This document shows, piece by piece, positions 36,239 through 45,733 of a DNA stretch of 64,000 bases (positions are counted from its first letter, which is position 1; every line of letters starts with the position of its first letter). Origin of the DNA: CAYZGU01 sp964478165 (GTDB taxonomy: Bacteria; Poribacteria; WGA-4E; JAJDTR01); NCBI GenBank assembly GCA_964478165.1, contig CAYZGU010000021.1:118064-182063 (forward strand), read 5' to 3'. The translations under genes and the position numbers were made by a program. The notes below the pieces were generated by a model, which was not told where the DNA came from, did no database searches, and worked only from the letters and a program-made list of their open reading frames with translations.

Positions 36239-36760
36239 ATGGCAGACGAACTGGTTCAATTGAAAACACCATTTAGGTTTTCGGATAAGAACGGGCAGAA
36301 AGTCGGTGAGTTAATCCAGCGGTATCCGGTTAAGGAGGCTGCCATGCTTCCTACCCTCCACTTGGCTCAGAAGCAGGAGGGCTATATCACGCCTGCGGTT
36401 ATGGAACATGTCGCGGAGCTTTTGGAAGTATCTGTGATGAAGGTCAAAGATGTGGTGACTTTTTATCCGATGTTCTTTGAAGAGCCTGTTGGTAAATATG
36501 TTGTCCGTGTCTGCCATACTTTGCCTTGTGCTCTGCGCGGTTGTAAATCAGTTCTGGATCGTGTCAAGGAAAAATTCGGTGTGGACGTTGCTTCTGAGAC
36601 TGATCTGGCAAAAGGGACAACAGATGATGGTAGATTCACCGTTATGAAAGTGGAGTGCTTGGCGTCTTGCGACGTGGCGCCCGTGATGATGGTCAATGAT
36701 GACTTGCACAAAAACCTAACACCAGAGAAAGTCGATGAAGTTTTGGACGGCTTAGAGTAA
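36239..36760 (+). CDS. nuoE: NADH-quinone oxidoreductase subunit E
   Basis: 24-kDa [2Fe-2S] (N1a) subunit of the NADH-dehydrogenase module. The 173-residue protein has the thioredoxin-like fold with VCHTLPCALRGC, and VECLASCDVAPVMMVNDD supplying the four cluster cysteines in the C-x4-C...C-x3-C layout. It is 16 bases before nuoF. Confidence 0.96.
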   Translation: MADELVQLKTPFRFSDKNGQKVGELIQRYPVKEAAMLPTLHLAQKQEGYITPAVMEHVAELLEVSVMKVKDVVTFYPMFFEEPVGKYVVRVCHTLPCALRGCKSVLDRVKEKFGVDVASETDLAKGTTDDGRFTVMKVECLASCDVAPVMMVNDDLHKNLTPEKVDEVLDGLE

Positions 36761-36775
36761 GATGGTAGATGTCTC

Positions 36776-38251
36776 ATGATTGAAGAAAGACGAATTCTCT
36801 ACGAACACCTAGATGTTCCGGACATACATACCCTCGGTGTCTTTCGCAAGTATGATGGCTATAAGCGATTTGAAAAAGCTATCAAGGAGAACGAGCCGGC
36901 AGAAGTGGGAGAACTAGTCATGAATTCTGGACTGAAAGGACGAGGTGGTGCAGGATTTTCGACTGGCCTTAAGTGGAGTTTCGTGCCCCGGGATATTGAG
37001 CCACGTTATCTTTGTTGCAATGCTGACGAAAGCGAGCCTGGTACCTTCAGTAACCGGTACGTTCTCGAAAGGAATCCGCATCTACTCATCGAGGGTATCC
37101 TGATCTGTTGCTATGCGATGGAAATTCATACGACTTATATCTATATTCGCGGTGAATTCACGTTGGGCAAGGAGATGTTGGATCAAGCCATTGAGGAGGC
37201 CTATCATCATGGGTATCTAGGTGAAGATATTCTCGGCACCGGTTTTGATCTGGATGTCTATTCCCATCCAGGAGCAGGGGCATATATCTGTGGGGAAGAA
37301 ACGGGACTAATAGAATCGCTCGAAGGAAAACGGGGACAACCTCGTAACAAGCCGCCGTTTCCGGCGGTGTCAGGCGTTTTTAACAAACCCACTGTTGTGC
37401 AAAACGTAGAGACATTATGTAACTTGCCTTTCATTGTTGACAAGGGAATCGAATGGTATACTAGCATCGGTCCCACTTACGGTGACACGCGGTTCGACCC
37501 GCCCAAGGCAGATCCTAACACGGGTACGAAGCTCTATTGTATCAGTGGGGATGTGAGCGCACCGGGAGTATATGAGCTAGATCTGGGCTTGACATGCGAA
37601 GAATTGATTGAAGTTGCGGGTGGTGTCAAAGGCGAGTGTGCGAAGGCAGTGATTCCCGGTGGAAGTTCAGCACCAATTCTGACACACTATGAATTAGACA
37701 CACGTTTGGACTTTACCTCACTCACGTTAGCAAAGTCGATGCTTGGTTCTGGCGGTATTATTGTGATGAACGAAACGCGCAATATTGTCGATTGCCTTCT
37801 GAACATCATGAGGTTCTACGCTCATGAATCGTGCGGCCAATGTACACCGTGCCGCTGGGGAACTCCCTGGGTTCGTGACATTGTCCAGCGAATTGCAGAT
37901 GGTGAAGGCCGACAAACAACGGTTTCCCGACCGAAATTTGGTGTTTTAGAGAATGGTAGATGGGGTGATACCGGTGAGTTGGAAGAGATTTATGAAGATC
38001 TCGATTTGTTGGAAAATGTGGCTAACAATATTGCAAATGTGGATACAATGACATGGAATACGATTTGTGTTTTTGGGATTGCCGTCTCATGGCCTGCAGT
38101 GAGCTATTTACGTAAATTTCGTCCCGAGTTTGAAGCCTGCATTCGTGAGGGTAAACAAGTAACCCTCCCTGTTGACGAGGCGACAGTGCCTCCTGAAGAG
38201 AACTATGCCTTCCAACAGCGCATAATCCCTAAGGAATTGCAGGTTGATTAA
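36776..38251 (+). CDS. nuoF: NADH-quinone oxidoreductase subunit F
   Basis: 51-kDa NADH/FMN subunit of complex I with [4Fe-4S] cluster N3. The 491-residue protein shows the FMN/NADH loop SGLKGRGGAGFSTGLKWSF, CNADESEPGTFSNR, GAGAYICGEETGLIESLEGKRGQPRNKPPFPA and the cluster motif HESCGQCTPCRWG with a later Cys in NTICVFG. The C-terminal extension of about 60 residues after the cluster is normal for this type. It lies 28 bases before nuoG. Confidence 0.96.
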   Translation: MIEERRILYEHLDVPDIHTLGVFRKYDGYKRFEKAIKENEPAEVGELVMNSGLKGRGGAGFSTGLKWSFVPRDIEPRYLCCNADESEPGTFSNRYVLERNPHLLIEGILICCYAMEIHTTYIYIRGEFTLGKEMLDQAIEEAYHHGYLGEDILGTGFDLDVYSHPGAGAYICGEETGLIESLEGKRGQPRNKPPFPAVSGVFNKPTVVQNVETLCNLPFIVDKGIEWYTSIGPTYGDTRFDPPKADPNTGTKLYCISGDVSAPGVYELDLGLTCEELIEVAGGVKGECAKAVIPGGSSAPILTHYELDTRLDFTSLTLAKSMLGSGGIIVMNETRNIVDCLLNIMRFYAHESCGQCTPCRWGTPWVRDIVQRIADGEGRQTTVSRPKFGVLENGRWGDTGELEEIYEDLDLLENVANNIANVDTMTWNTICVFGIAVSWPAVSYLRKFRPEFEACIREGKQVTLPVDEATVPPEENYAFQQRIIPKELQVD

Positions 38252-38279
38252 GAATAGGTTGGAAAGAATCGAGGAAAGC

Positions 38280-39944
38280 ATGGCATTAATTAAATTGAAC
38301 GATCTTGAGGTTGAAGTTCCAGATGGAATCAATGTGGTGGAAGCGGCACGGATGCATGGCATCGAGGTCCCTCATTATTGCTATCATCCAGGTTTGAGCC
38401 GTCCCGCGAACTGTCGCATGTGCCTTGTCGAACCTCATGTATTCTTCCCGCCTACCGGTGAAATCGTTCCGGATCGTCAGCTCGCAACAGGTTGCACGGC
38501 AGTTATCAAATCTTCCCCGCCGGATCGAAAGCTGGATGGGAAGTATGACTATATCGTGGAGACTGAATCTCCGCGTGTAAAAAAGGCGCGTGAGGATATT
38601 CTGGAATTTCTCCTTGTCCATCATCCGCTCGATTGTCCAGTCTGTGATCAGGCCGGGGAGTGCGATCTCCAGGATTTCACTTACAAACACGGGCATGACA
38701 AGAGTAGGTATGTTGAAGTTAAGAATGTTCCACCTAAGAAAGACCTGGGCCCTGATGTTCTACTCTATTCGACTCGTTGTATCGTTTGCACGCGCTGTGT
38801 CCGTTTCTGTGACGAAGTTTCAGGCACTGGAGAGCTCGGTTTAATCCAGCGTGGATCGCAGGATGAGATTGATATTCCACGCTCCCATGATGGGGTGCCG
38901 ATGCAATTGCTCGATAACAAGATGGCTGGCAACGTCGTTGATATTTGTCCTGTTGGCGCATTGGTTAGTAAAGATTTTCTTTTCAAATCTCGGCCCTGGT
39001 TCATGAAGAAGATAAACAGCGTTTGCCCGGGTTGTAGTGTTGGGTGCAACATTACAGTTGAATTCAAAGAGGATGGGGTTTATCGTCTGAAACCTCGATT
39101 TCATCCTGATATTAACCAGCATTGGATGTGCGATGATGGTCGTCTGGGCTACCACTATGTTAACAGCGACGATCGGCTTCAGATTCCAATGAAGCGAGTG
39201 GGTGACAGTTTTGTTGGGATTTCATGGAAGGACGCGCTCCAGCTTGTGGTTGGCAAGCTGGAGGCAGCAGAGGCAGCATCCACGGTTGTTGTTGGCTCCG
39301 CCCAAAGCACCAATGAGGAAAATTACCTACTTGGCAAATTGGCACGCGACGTGCTCAAAACTGACCGACTTGGTCTCTTTGGGCAGAAAGTTGGCGAAGG
39401 ACAGAAATTTCCCCAATTTACCATCGAGGCTGACAAGAATCCCAACACGCGTGGCGCACGAGACATGCTGGGCGCTTGTGGGAGGAACGGCACGGTCTTT
39501 GAGGGTGCTAAACTCTGGGAGAGCTTGGGTGATGCGCAGGCGGTTTATCTGGTTAATGGTGCTCCTAAGCGGCCTCTGGATGAAACGGAGAAATGTGCTC
39601 TAGAAAGAGTTGAGTTCTTGGTTGTTCAAGATATTTTCCTCTCGGATGTGGCACGACTTGCGGATGTCGTTTTACCAAGTGCAACCTTTACGGAGAGTGA
39701 TGGCACTTTTACTAACTCGAATGGTTGGGTGCAACGGATTCGCAAAGCGGTGGATCCGCCCGGTGAGTCCCGCATCGGGTGGGAGATTACTCAACAGGTG
39801 GCCAGGCGATTGGATGAGGACATCGACTATCACTTTGCGGGAGAAATCGCAGCGGAAATTGCTGAGAATGTGGACGGCTACCAAGAAGCGACGCACCAAA
39901 TCATTGGGGATGGTGGGGTAAAGATTGATAGCGAAGATAGTTAA
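38280..39944 (+). CDS. nuoG: NADH-quinone oxidoreductase subunit G
   Basis: 75-kDa iron-sulfur subunit. The 554-residue protein begins with a ferredoxin domain (HYCYHPGL, NCRMCLVEP), then the His-ligated cluster HPLDCPVCDQAGECDLQ, CIVCTRCVRFC with VVDICPVGAL, and CPGCSVGCNITVEF with a Cys 27 residues later (HWMCDDGR), the N7-type cluster site found in only some bacteria. The molybdopterin-oxidoreductase-like C-terminal part is short compared with the ~900-residue enterobacterial form. GAGG precedes the ATG at 38280. Confidence 0.95.
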   Translation: MALIKLNDLEVEVPDGINVVEAARMHGIEVPHYCYHPGLSRPANCRMCLVEPHVFFPPTGEIVPDRQLATGCTAVIKSSPPDRKLDGKYDYIVETESPRVKKAREDILEFLLVHHPLDCPVCDQAGECDLQDFTYKHGHDKSRYVEVKNVPPKKDLGPDVLLYSTRCIVCTRCVRFCDEVSGTGELGLIQRGSQDEIDIPRSHDGVPMQLLDNKMAGNVVDICPVGALVSKDFLFKSRPWFMKKINSVCPGCSVGCNITVEFKEDGVYRLKPRFHPDINQHWMCDDGRLGYHYVNSDDRLQIPMKRVGDSFVGISWKDALQLVVGKLEAAEAASTVVVGSAQSTNEENYLLGKLARDVLKTDRLGLFGQKVGEGQKFPQFTIEADKNPNTRGARDMLGACGRNGTVFEGAKLWESLGDAQAVYLVNGAPKRPLDETEKCALERVEFLVVQDIFLSDVARLADVVLPSATFTESDGTFTNSNGWVQRIRKAVDPPGESRIGWEITQQVARRLDEDIDYHFAGEIAAEIAENVDGYQEATHQIIGDGGVKIDSEDS

Positions 39945-40004
39945 CCGAATTCACGATAATAGATGCGTTTTTGCACCGCCAAGTCGAACGCAAGGAGTAA
40001 GAGT

Positions 40005-41141
40005 TTGCCAGTTAACGTTTTAATCATTAGTTCGCTAGTTAAGATTCTTGTCGTTGTTCATGGGTTGTTGATTGGTGTGATGGCGATGATTCTGGCGGAA
40101 CGAAAAGTCAGCGGTTGGATTCAAGACCGCCACGGGCCAAATCGGGTTGGACCGTGGGGCATCTTGCAACCTATTGCTGATGGCATTAAGTTCCTGTTGA
40201 AGGAGGATTTGATTCCGGATCATGTTGATAAGCCGATTTACGTTCTTGCCCCGGCGATGCTTCTTGTACCCGCCCTCATAATTTGTGCTGTCGTTCCTTT
40301 TGGAAGTGCGATTACAATTGCAGGCCATGAAATTCCTCTTCAAATTGCTGATGTGGATATTGGAATTCTCTATATTTTAGCGATTACGTCATTGGGCGTC
40401 TACGGTGTTGTACTTGGCGCATGGGCCTCAAACAACAAATACTCTCTACTAGGCGGTCTACGATCGTCGGCGCAGATGATTAGTTATGAACTAACGCTGG
40501 GCCTTGCTATCATTGGAATCTTGATGTTGGCGGGCTCGCTCAGCCTCCGAGACATTTCCATCGCACAGGGACCTTATCCCTGGAACTGGAATTTTCTGAT
40601 TCACTTCCCTGCTTTTCTTGCCTTTACTACTGCTGCATTTGCGGAAACCAATCGCTTGCCTTTTGATCTCGCTGAAGCTGAACAGGAGCTTGTCGCTGGC
40701 TACCATACCGAGTACAGTAGCATGAAGTTTGCCATGTACTTTATGGCAGAATATATGAATATGATTGTCGGTTCAGCCGTTGCCGTGACACTCTTTCTTG
40801 GGGGTTGGCATTTCTTCGGTTTGGAAAATGTCGGAGGTCCTTTTTTTAGTGGCCTAATCTCAATGGGGATCTTCTTTGTAAAGACATCTTTGTTCCTTTT
40901 TGTTTTTATCTGGGTTCGATGGACTCTGCCTAGATTTCGGTATGACCAATTGATGAATCTGGGCTGGAAGTTTTTGTTGCCGGTCACCCTCACGTCAATC
41001 GTCGTCACGGCAACGGTTTGGATTGGGACACAGTCAAAATTTTTGGTAGGCGCGTGCAACCTTGTGGCGGCATTCGTTGTCGTCGCGATCGTGGCGAGCT
41101 TGCTTGTAATGCGTCGGCAACCGGACCCTGTTGATCGCTAG
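40005..41141 (+). CDS. nuoH: NADH-quinone oxidoreductase subunit H
   Basis: Membrane subunit forming part of the quinone channel. Eight or more hydrophobic helices are visible, with ILAERKVSGWIQDRHGPNRVGPWGILQPIADGIKFLLKEDLIP and FAETNRLPFDLAEAEQELVAGYHTEYSSMKFAMYFMAEY, both diagnostic. A TTG at 40005 is preferred because AGGAG lies seven bases upstream; a frame from 39963 would add residues unlike NuoH. The subunit that normally follows, nuoI, is absent. Confidence 0.94.
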   Translation: MPVNVLIISSLVKILVVVHGLLIGVMAMILAERKVSGWIQDRHGPNRVGPWGILQPIADGIKFLLKEDLIPDHVDKPIYVLAPAMLLVPALIICAVVPFGSAITIAGHEIPLQIADVDIGILYILAITSLGVYGVVLGAWASNNKYSLLGGLRSSAQMISYELTLGLAIIGILMLAGSLSLRDISIAQGPYPWNWNFLIHFPAFLAFTTAAFAETNRLPFDLAEAEQELVAGYHTEYSSMKFAMYFMAEYMNMIVGSAVAVTLFLGGWHFFGLENVGGPFFSGLISMGIFFVKTSLFLFVFIWVRWTLPRFRYDQLMNLGWKFLLPVTLTSIVVTATVWIGTQSKFLVGACNLVAAFVVVAIVASLLVMRRQPDPVDR

Positions 41142-41221
41142 AATTACAGATTTATGAGAGGTTCGTCGCTTGAAGGGACGTGGCCTACTGTCTGTTAGCA
41201 TGGTACGATATTGGGAGTAAG

Positions 41222-41929
41222 ATGAACGCTGAACCAATTCTGTTTGTCATTTTCGGAGTGCTTTCCGTTGTTGGTGCGTGCGCTGTAATCACTTTTAAGA
41301 ATCCTGTTTATAGTGCGATTGCCCTGATTGGTACTTTCTTTTCTCAAGCAGGGCTATTTGTTGTACTCGGTGCCTACTTTGTTGCAGTAGTGCAAGTCAT
41401 TGTTTACGCGGGTGCTGTTATGGTTCTGTTCTTGTTTGTTATCATGTTGCTCAACTTGGGTACGATACGAACTGCCCGTTCCGCGGCTGGAATAGGAAGA
41501 GGTGTGGCTATAGTCCTAGGCGTCGTCCTTGCTCTGGAGGGAATCTACATTGCGGTGAATGTGACGAGAGATACGACTGTCGCGCGTGTTAAACAGGAAA
41601 GAACTGCTGGGGCGGCAAGCATCACCGGCGAACAACTAAAAAAGATAAGCCAAATGGAAGTGGACTACCAGCTTAGTGATGTTGAGATTAACACTAATTA
41701 TGTTCCGAAGGTTTCGAACGAAGCTGAGAAGGTAGAAAATCTTACTGCAACACAAGCTCAACGGCTAATTGAAAAGCTTCAGCAGGAGATGGGAAAAACG
41801 GAGCGGATTGGCTCCGTTTTGTTTAGTAAGTTCCTATTGCCTTTTGAAGTGACGTCTTTGATTTTGCTTTCTGCTCTTATTGGGGTTATTGTTCTTGTCA
41901 AGCGTGACCAACCCAAGGCCATTTCCTAA
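41222..41929 (+). CDS. nuoJ: NADH-quinone oxidoreductase subunit J with unusual insertion
   Basis: Membrane subunit J (ND6-like). The 235-residue protein has four hydrophobic helices in the first ~113 residues, including FFSQAGLFVVLGAYFVAVVQVIVYAGAVMVLFLFVIMLL (the typical helix 3 region with its Tyr-Ala-Gly bulge), then a polar stretch of about 75 residues (115-192) rich in Glu, Lys, Gln and Thr and predicted helical, then the last helix (about 205-226). Usual NuoJ proteins are 165-185 residues with a short loop there. The ATG at 41222 follows GGGAG. It is preceded by 80 bases with no trace of nuoI. Confidence 0.93.
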   Translation: MNAEPILFVIFGVLSVVGACAVITFKNPVYSAIALIGTFFSQAGLFVVLGAYFVAVVQVIVYAGAVMVLFLFVIMLLNLGTIRTARSAAGIGRGVAIVLGVVLALEGIYIAVNVTRDTTVARVKQERTAGAASITGEQLKKISQMEVDYQLSDVEINTNYVPKVSNEAEKVENLTATQAQRLIEKLQQEMGKTERIGSVLFSKFLLPFEVTSLILLSALIGVIVLVKRDQPKAIS

Positions 41930-41959
41930 ATATTTTGTTTCTCAGTTGAGGATTGAGAT

Positions 41960-42259
41960 ATGAGCTTGGAATATTATCTCATTTTGAGCGCACTGCTGTT
42001 CACGGTCGGTGTGGTTGGTGTGCTTATTAGAAAGAATGCAATTATCATCTTCATGTGCATTGAACTCATGCTTAACGCAGCGAACCTGGCGTTTGTTGCC
42101 ATTTCTCGCGAATTAGGCGAGCCATCTGGACAAATCTTCGTTTTCTTCGTCATGACCGTCGCGGCTGCCGAAGTCGCCATTGGTCTCGCAATCATTGTAA
42201 GCGTTTTTAAGCATCGCGAAACGGTCAATGTTGATGAGGTTGACTCTCTCAAAGGATGA
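41960..42259 (+). CDS. nuoK: NADH-quinone oxidoreductase subunit K
   Basis: Small ND4L-like membrane subunit. The 99-residue protein has three helices and conserved membrane glutamates in IFMCIELMLNAANLAFVAIS and FVMTVAAAEVAIGLAIIVSVFKH. Both are diagnostic. It precedes nuoL by 18 bases. Confidence 0.96.
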   Translation: MSLEYYLILSALLFTVGVVGVLIRKNAIIIFMCIELMLNAANLAFVAISRELGEPSGQIFVFFVMTVAAAEVAIGLAIIVSVFKHRETVNVDEVDSLKG

Positions 42260-42277
42260 AATGCGTCACTAATTGAC

Positions 42278-44164
42278 ATGTCTGTAAACCTAATTATTTT
42301 ACTTCTAATTTCGCCGCTGATTGGATTTCTGGTCAACGGTTTATTTGGTAGATGGTTGAAACGTGTTGAGAGGGTGAGTGGGTACATTGCTTGCTTGACT
42401 GTTTTAATATCGTTCATTTGCTCAATTGTTGTGTTTTTCAGTATTAAAGGAGGCGCAGTATTCGACCAATCGCTCTACGAATGGATCGCCGGTGAATCCT
42501 TCGCTTTCAATATCGGATTCCGTGTTGACTCGCTCACCACTGTGATGCTATTGGTCATAACAGGAATTGGTTTTCTTATCCACGTGTACTCGATTGGCTA
42601 CATGCACGAAGACGTTGGATATACGCGATATTTCGCCTATCTTAATCTTTTTGTGTTTGCCATGCTGCTTCTCGTTTTGGCAAACAATTATCTTATGATG
42701 TTCGTGGGTTGGGAGGGCGTTGGGCTCTGTTCTTATCTACTCATTGGATTCTGGTATGAGAAAAGGTCGGCGACTGACGCTGGTAAGAAAGCATTCATCG
42801 TCAATCGGATTGGTGACTTCGGATTTCTGCTCGGAATCTTCACCCTATTCGCTGCCTTTGGAACGTTAGATTTCCATCCAATCTTTGAAGCGGCAAATGA
42901 AAGCCATAAGGCGATGCTCCAATGGGCAACATTGCTTCTCTTTGTGGGCGCAGTTGGGAAATCGGCGCAGATTCCACTCTATGTTTGGCTTCCTGATGCG
43001 ATGGAAGGTCCTACGCCTGTTAGTGCTCTAATCCATGCGGCAACGATGGTCACAGCGGGCGTTTATATGGTGGCGCGCTCATCGGTGATATTTGACCTTG
43101 CAGGTACAGGTTCGATTGTTGCTTGGATTGGTGTTCTTACGGCTCTTCTTGCAGCAACCATGGCATTGGCGGCAAATGACATCAAGCGTGTGTTGGCATA
43201 TTCGACGGTGAGCCAACTTGGCTATATGTTCGTAGGCGTAGGCGTAGGCGCATACGCGTCTGGAATTTTTCACTTAGTGACACATGCTTTCTTCAAAGGC
43301 TTGATGTTCCTTGCTGCTGGTAGTGTTATGCACGCAATGTCAAATGAACTTGATATGCGGAGAATGGGTGGTTTGAAATCGAAACTTCCAATTACCCACG
43401 CGACATTCCTTCTGGGGGCATTAGCAATTTCCGGGTTTCCATTTCTAAGTGGTTTCTGGAGTAAAGATGAAATTTTGCATAGCGCCTGGGAGCGCGGTTA
43501 TCCACTAATCTATGCGATGGGTCTAGTTACTGCTTTCCTCACAGCGCTCTACATGTTTCGTTTGATTTTTGGCACATTTTACGGCCGACCTCGAGTTGAC
43601 TTACATTCTGATTCACATTTGCACGAGTCCCCTCCCGTGATGTGGGTTCCGCTAGTTATCCTTGCGATTCCATCCGTCCTAGGTGGGCTTGTTCTCTTGA
43701 GTTGGAAAGGGCACAGCAGCTTATTTCATCATTTCGTTGAAGCAGTCTTTGTTGGTCACGGGGCGGAAACAGCACATGGTGCTGGTGGTAATGCCATGCT
43801 GTTTATGGTAATCTCATCAATTGTCGGTATCGCTGGCATTGTATTGGCGTGGTTTAAATACCGAAATTGGACGCCAGTAGCGAGGCCGAAGGGAGTTTTG
43901 CATAAGTTTGCTGCCGACAAGTTTTATCTTGATGAAATCTATAATGTCATCATTGTCCGGCCTGTGAAGAACATTTCTCAATACCTGTTGTGGAGATTTT
44001 TAGATTCTTCAGTGATAGACGGAATTGTAAACGGAATGGCTTTTATCGTTCGTGCAATCGCTGGTTCTCTGAGGCGTCTTCAGACGGGAATCGTTCAGTC
44101 ATATATTCTGTCGATGGTCGTGGGAATAGTCATTTTCCTAGCGTATTACCTTTTTATTCGATAG
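42278..44164 (+). CDS. nuoL: NADH-quinone oxidoreductase subunit L
   Basis: Largest antiporter-like membrane subunit, distal end of the complex I arm. The 628-residue protein shows FVGWEGVGLCSYLLIGFW (conserved Glu), VGKSAQIPLYVWLPDAMEGPTPVSALIHAATMVTAGVYM (conserved Lys) and KRVLAYSTVSQLGYMFVGVGVG (Lys). The C-terminal amphipathic lateral helix and last helix are present (LQTGIVQSYILSMVVGIVIFLAYYLF). No ribosome-binding site is obvious before the ATG. Confidence 0.96.
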   Translation: MSVNLIILLLISPLIGFLVNGLFGRWLKRVERVSGYIACLTVLISFICSIVVFFSIKGGAVFDQSLYEWIAGESFAFNIGFRVDSLTTVMLLVITGIGFLIHVYSIGYMHEDVGYTRYFAYLNLFVFAMLLLVLANNYLMMFVGWEGVGLCSYLLIGFWYEKRSATDAGKKAFIVNRIGDFGFLLGIFTLFAAFGTLDFHPIFEAANESHKAMLQWATLLLFVGAVGKSAQIPLYVWLPDAMEGPTPVSALIHAATMVTAGVYMVARSSVIFDLAGTGSIVAWIGVLTALLAATMALAANDIKRVLAYSTVSQLGYMFVGVGVGAYASGIFHLVTHAFFKGLMFLAAGSVMHAMSNELDMRRMGGLKSKLPITHATFLLGALAISGFPFLSGFWSKDEILHSAWERGYPLIYAMGLVTAFLTALYMFRLIFGTFYGRPRVDLHSDSHLHESPPVMWVPLVILAIPSVLGGLVLLSWKGHSSLFHHFVEAVFVGHGAETAHGAGGNAMLFMVISSIVGIAGIVLAWFKYRNWTPVARPKGVLHKFAADKFYLDEIYNVIIVRPVKNISQYLLWRFLDSSVIDGIVNGMAFIVRAIAGSLRRLQTGIVQSYILSMVVGIVIFLAYYLFIR

Positions 44165-44194
44165 ACCGAGTGAATAGTTAATTGGAGGTTGTAC

Positions 44195-45724
44195 TTGCTT
44201 CTTTCAGCAGTTATTTTTTTGCCCTTAGTCGGTGCAGTCATTATCGCATTCTTCAGAAACCTTGATGCCTTCATCGTTAAGGCGATTGCGCTTGTCGTTG
44301 CTCTCTTAACGTTTGTTATCTCGTTATATCTTTATACGGGATTTGACGCAAGCACCTACGAGATGCAATTTAAGGAGCAGCGAACCTGGATTGAAGGACT
44401 AGGTATAAGCTATAAACTGGGCATTGACGGTATCTCGCTGTGGCTGGTTTTGTTGACAACCTTCCTAATGCCGATTTGTGTTTTAGCGGCGTGGAGGTCA
44501 ATTGAGAAGGGCGTGAGCGGTTTTCTAATCTCCGTGTTAGTATTAGAAACAGCGATGTTAGGTGTTTTCTGTGCCCTGGACCTCTTTCTGTTTTTCGTGT
44601 TCTGGGAGTCAATGCTGATTCCGATGTATTTGTTAATTGGTGTCTGGGGTGGGCAGCGCCGTGTATACGCGACCGTCAAGTTTGTCTTGTACACGATGGG
44701 TGGAAGTGCGTTGATGCTCGTTGGAATCTTGTACCTCTACTTTCAGAACGGTAACAGTTTTGACCTTTTAACCTTGTATGAGCGGGCGGGGACTTTACCG
44801 CATCAACGTCTGCTGTTTCTCGCGTTCTTTCTTGCTTTTGCAATCAAGGTTCCGCTTTTCCCATTTCATACGTGGCTTCCTGATGCACATGTTGAGGCTC
44901 CGACTGTCGGCAGTGTTATCCTTGCAGGAGTCTTGCTCAAGATGGGAACGTATGGCATATTGCGCTTCTGCATTCCACTTTTTCCCGAAGGAACTGTGGC
45001 CTTCACCCCGCTAGTCTCTACGCTCGCCGTTATCGGAATCATCTATGGTGCATTGGTTGCGATGGTGCAACCCGACCTCAAGAAGTTGGTGGCGTATTCG
45101 AGCGTGAGCCACCTGGGATTCATTGTGCTGGGGATTTTCGCGCTGAACAGTCAAGGGTTGCAGGGCGGGCTTTTACAGATGGTAAATCACGGACTGAGCA
45201 CTAGCGCACTTTTCCTCCTCGTTGGGATGATTTATGATCGAAGGCATACTCGTATGATTTCCGATTTTGGCGGCTTGGCAAAGTGCATGCCACTCTTTGC
45301 CACGATATTTTTGGTCGTTACACTTTCATCAATCGGATTACCCGGACTAAATGGTTTCGTCGGCGAATTTATGATTTTACTCGGAAGCTTTGTTTCCGGA
45401 GCTTTTTCGAAAGTGTATGCAATCCTTGCCACGACTGGAGTCATCCTTTCCGCTGTCTATATGCTCTGGATGTTTCAGAGGGTTATGTTTGGCGAACTTA
45501 ATAACCCGGAAAATAAAGCGTTAAATGATTTGGATATTCGCGAAGTTGTTGTACTTCTTCCGATTCTCTTATTTATAGTTTGGCTTGGTGTATATCCGAA
45601 GCCATTTTTAAATCGAATGGAAAAATCCGTTCAACACTTACTGACACAACATAAGAAAGACATAGCCGCTATTAAGAAGAATGCTGTTGTCTTGGATGAT
45701 AGGTCCAACAGGAATCGTGAATAG
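44195..45724 (+). CDS. nuoM: NADH-quinone oxidoreductase subunit M
   Basis: Antiporter-like membrane subunit M. The ~509-residue protein contains FWESMLIPMYLLIGVWGG, AIKVPLFPFHTWLPDAHVEAPTVGSVILAGVLLKMGTYGILRF (conserved Lys) and LKKLVAYSSVSHLGFIVLGIF. TTG at 44195 is preferred because GGAGG ends six bases upstream; TTG at 44189 directly abuts it. Its stop is nine bases before the antiporter gene. Confidence 0.95.
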   Translation: MLLSAVIFLPLVGAVIIAFFRNLDAFIVKAIALVVALLTFVISLYLYTGFDASTYEMQFKEQRTWIEGLGISYKLGIDGISLWLVLLTTFLMPICVLAAWRSIEKGVSGFLISVLVLETAMLGVFCALDLFLFFVFWESMLIPMYLLIGVWGGQRRVYATVKFVLYTMGGSALMLVGILYLYFQNGNSFDLLTLYERAGTLPHQRLLFLAFFLAFAIKVPLFPFHTWLPDAHVEAPTVGSVILAGVLLKMGTYGILRFCIPLFPEGTVAFTPLVSTLAVIGIIYGALVAMVQPDLKKLVAYSSVSHLGFIVLGIFALNSQGLQGGLLQMVNHGLSTSALFLLVGMIYDRRHTRMISDFGGLAKCMPLFATIFLVVTLSSIGLPGLNGFVGEFMILLGSFVSGAFSKVYAILATTGVILSAVYMLWMFQRVMFGELNNPENKALNDLDIREVVVLLPILLFIVWLGVYPKPFLNRMEKSVQHLLTQHKKDIAAIKKNAVVLDDRSNRNRE

Positions 45725-45733
45725 GGGAGAAAA

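Noticed and set aside
43226..43252. GTAGGC tandem triplet inside nuoL
   Set aside because: It encodes the normal VGVGVG glycine-rich turn in this subunit and is explained by coding sequence.
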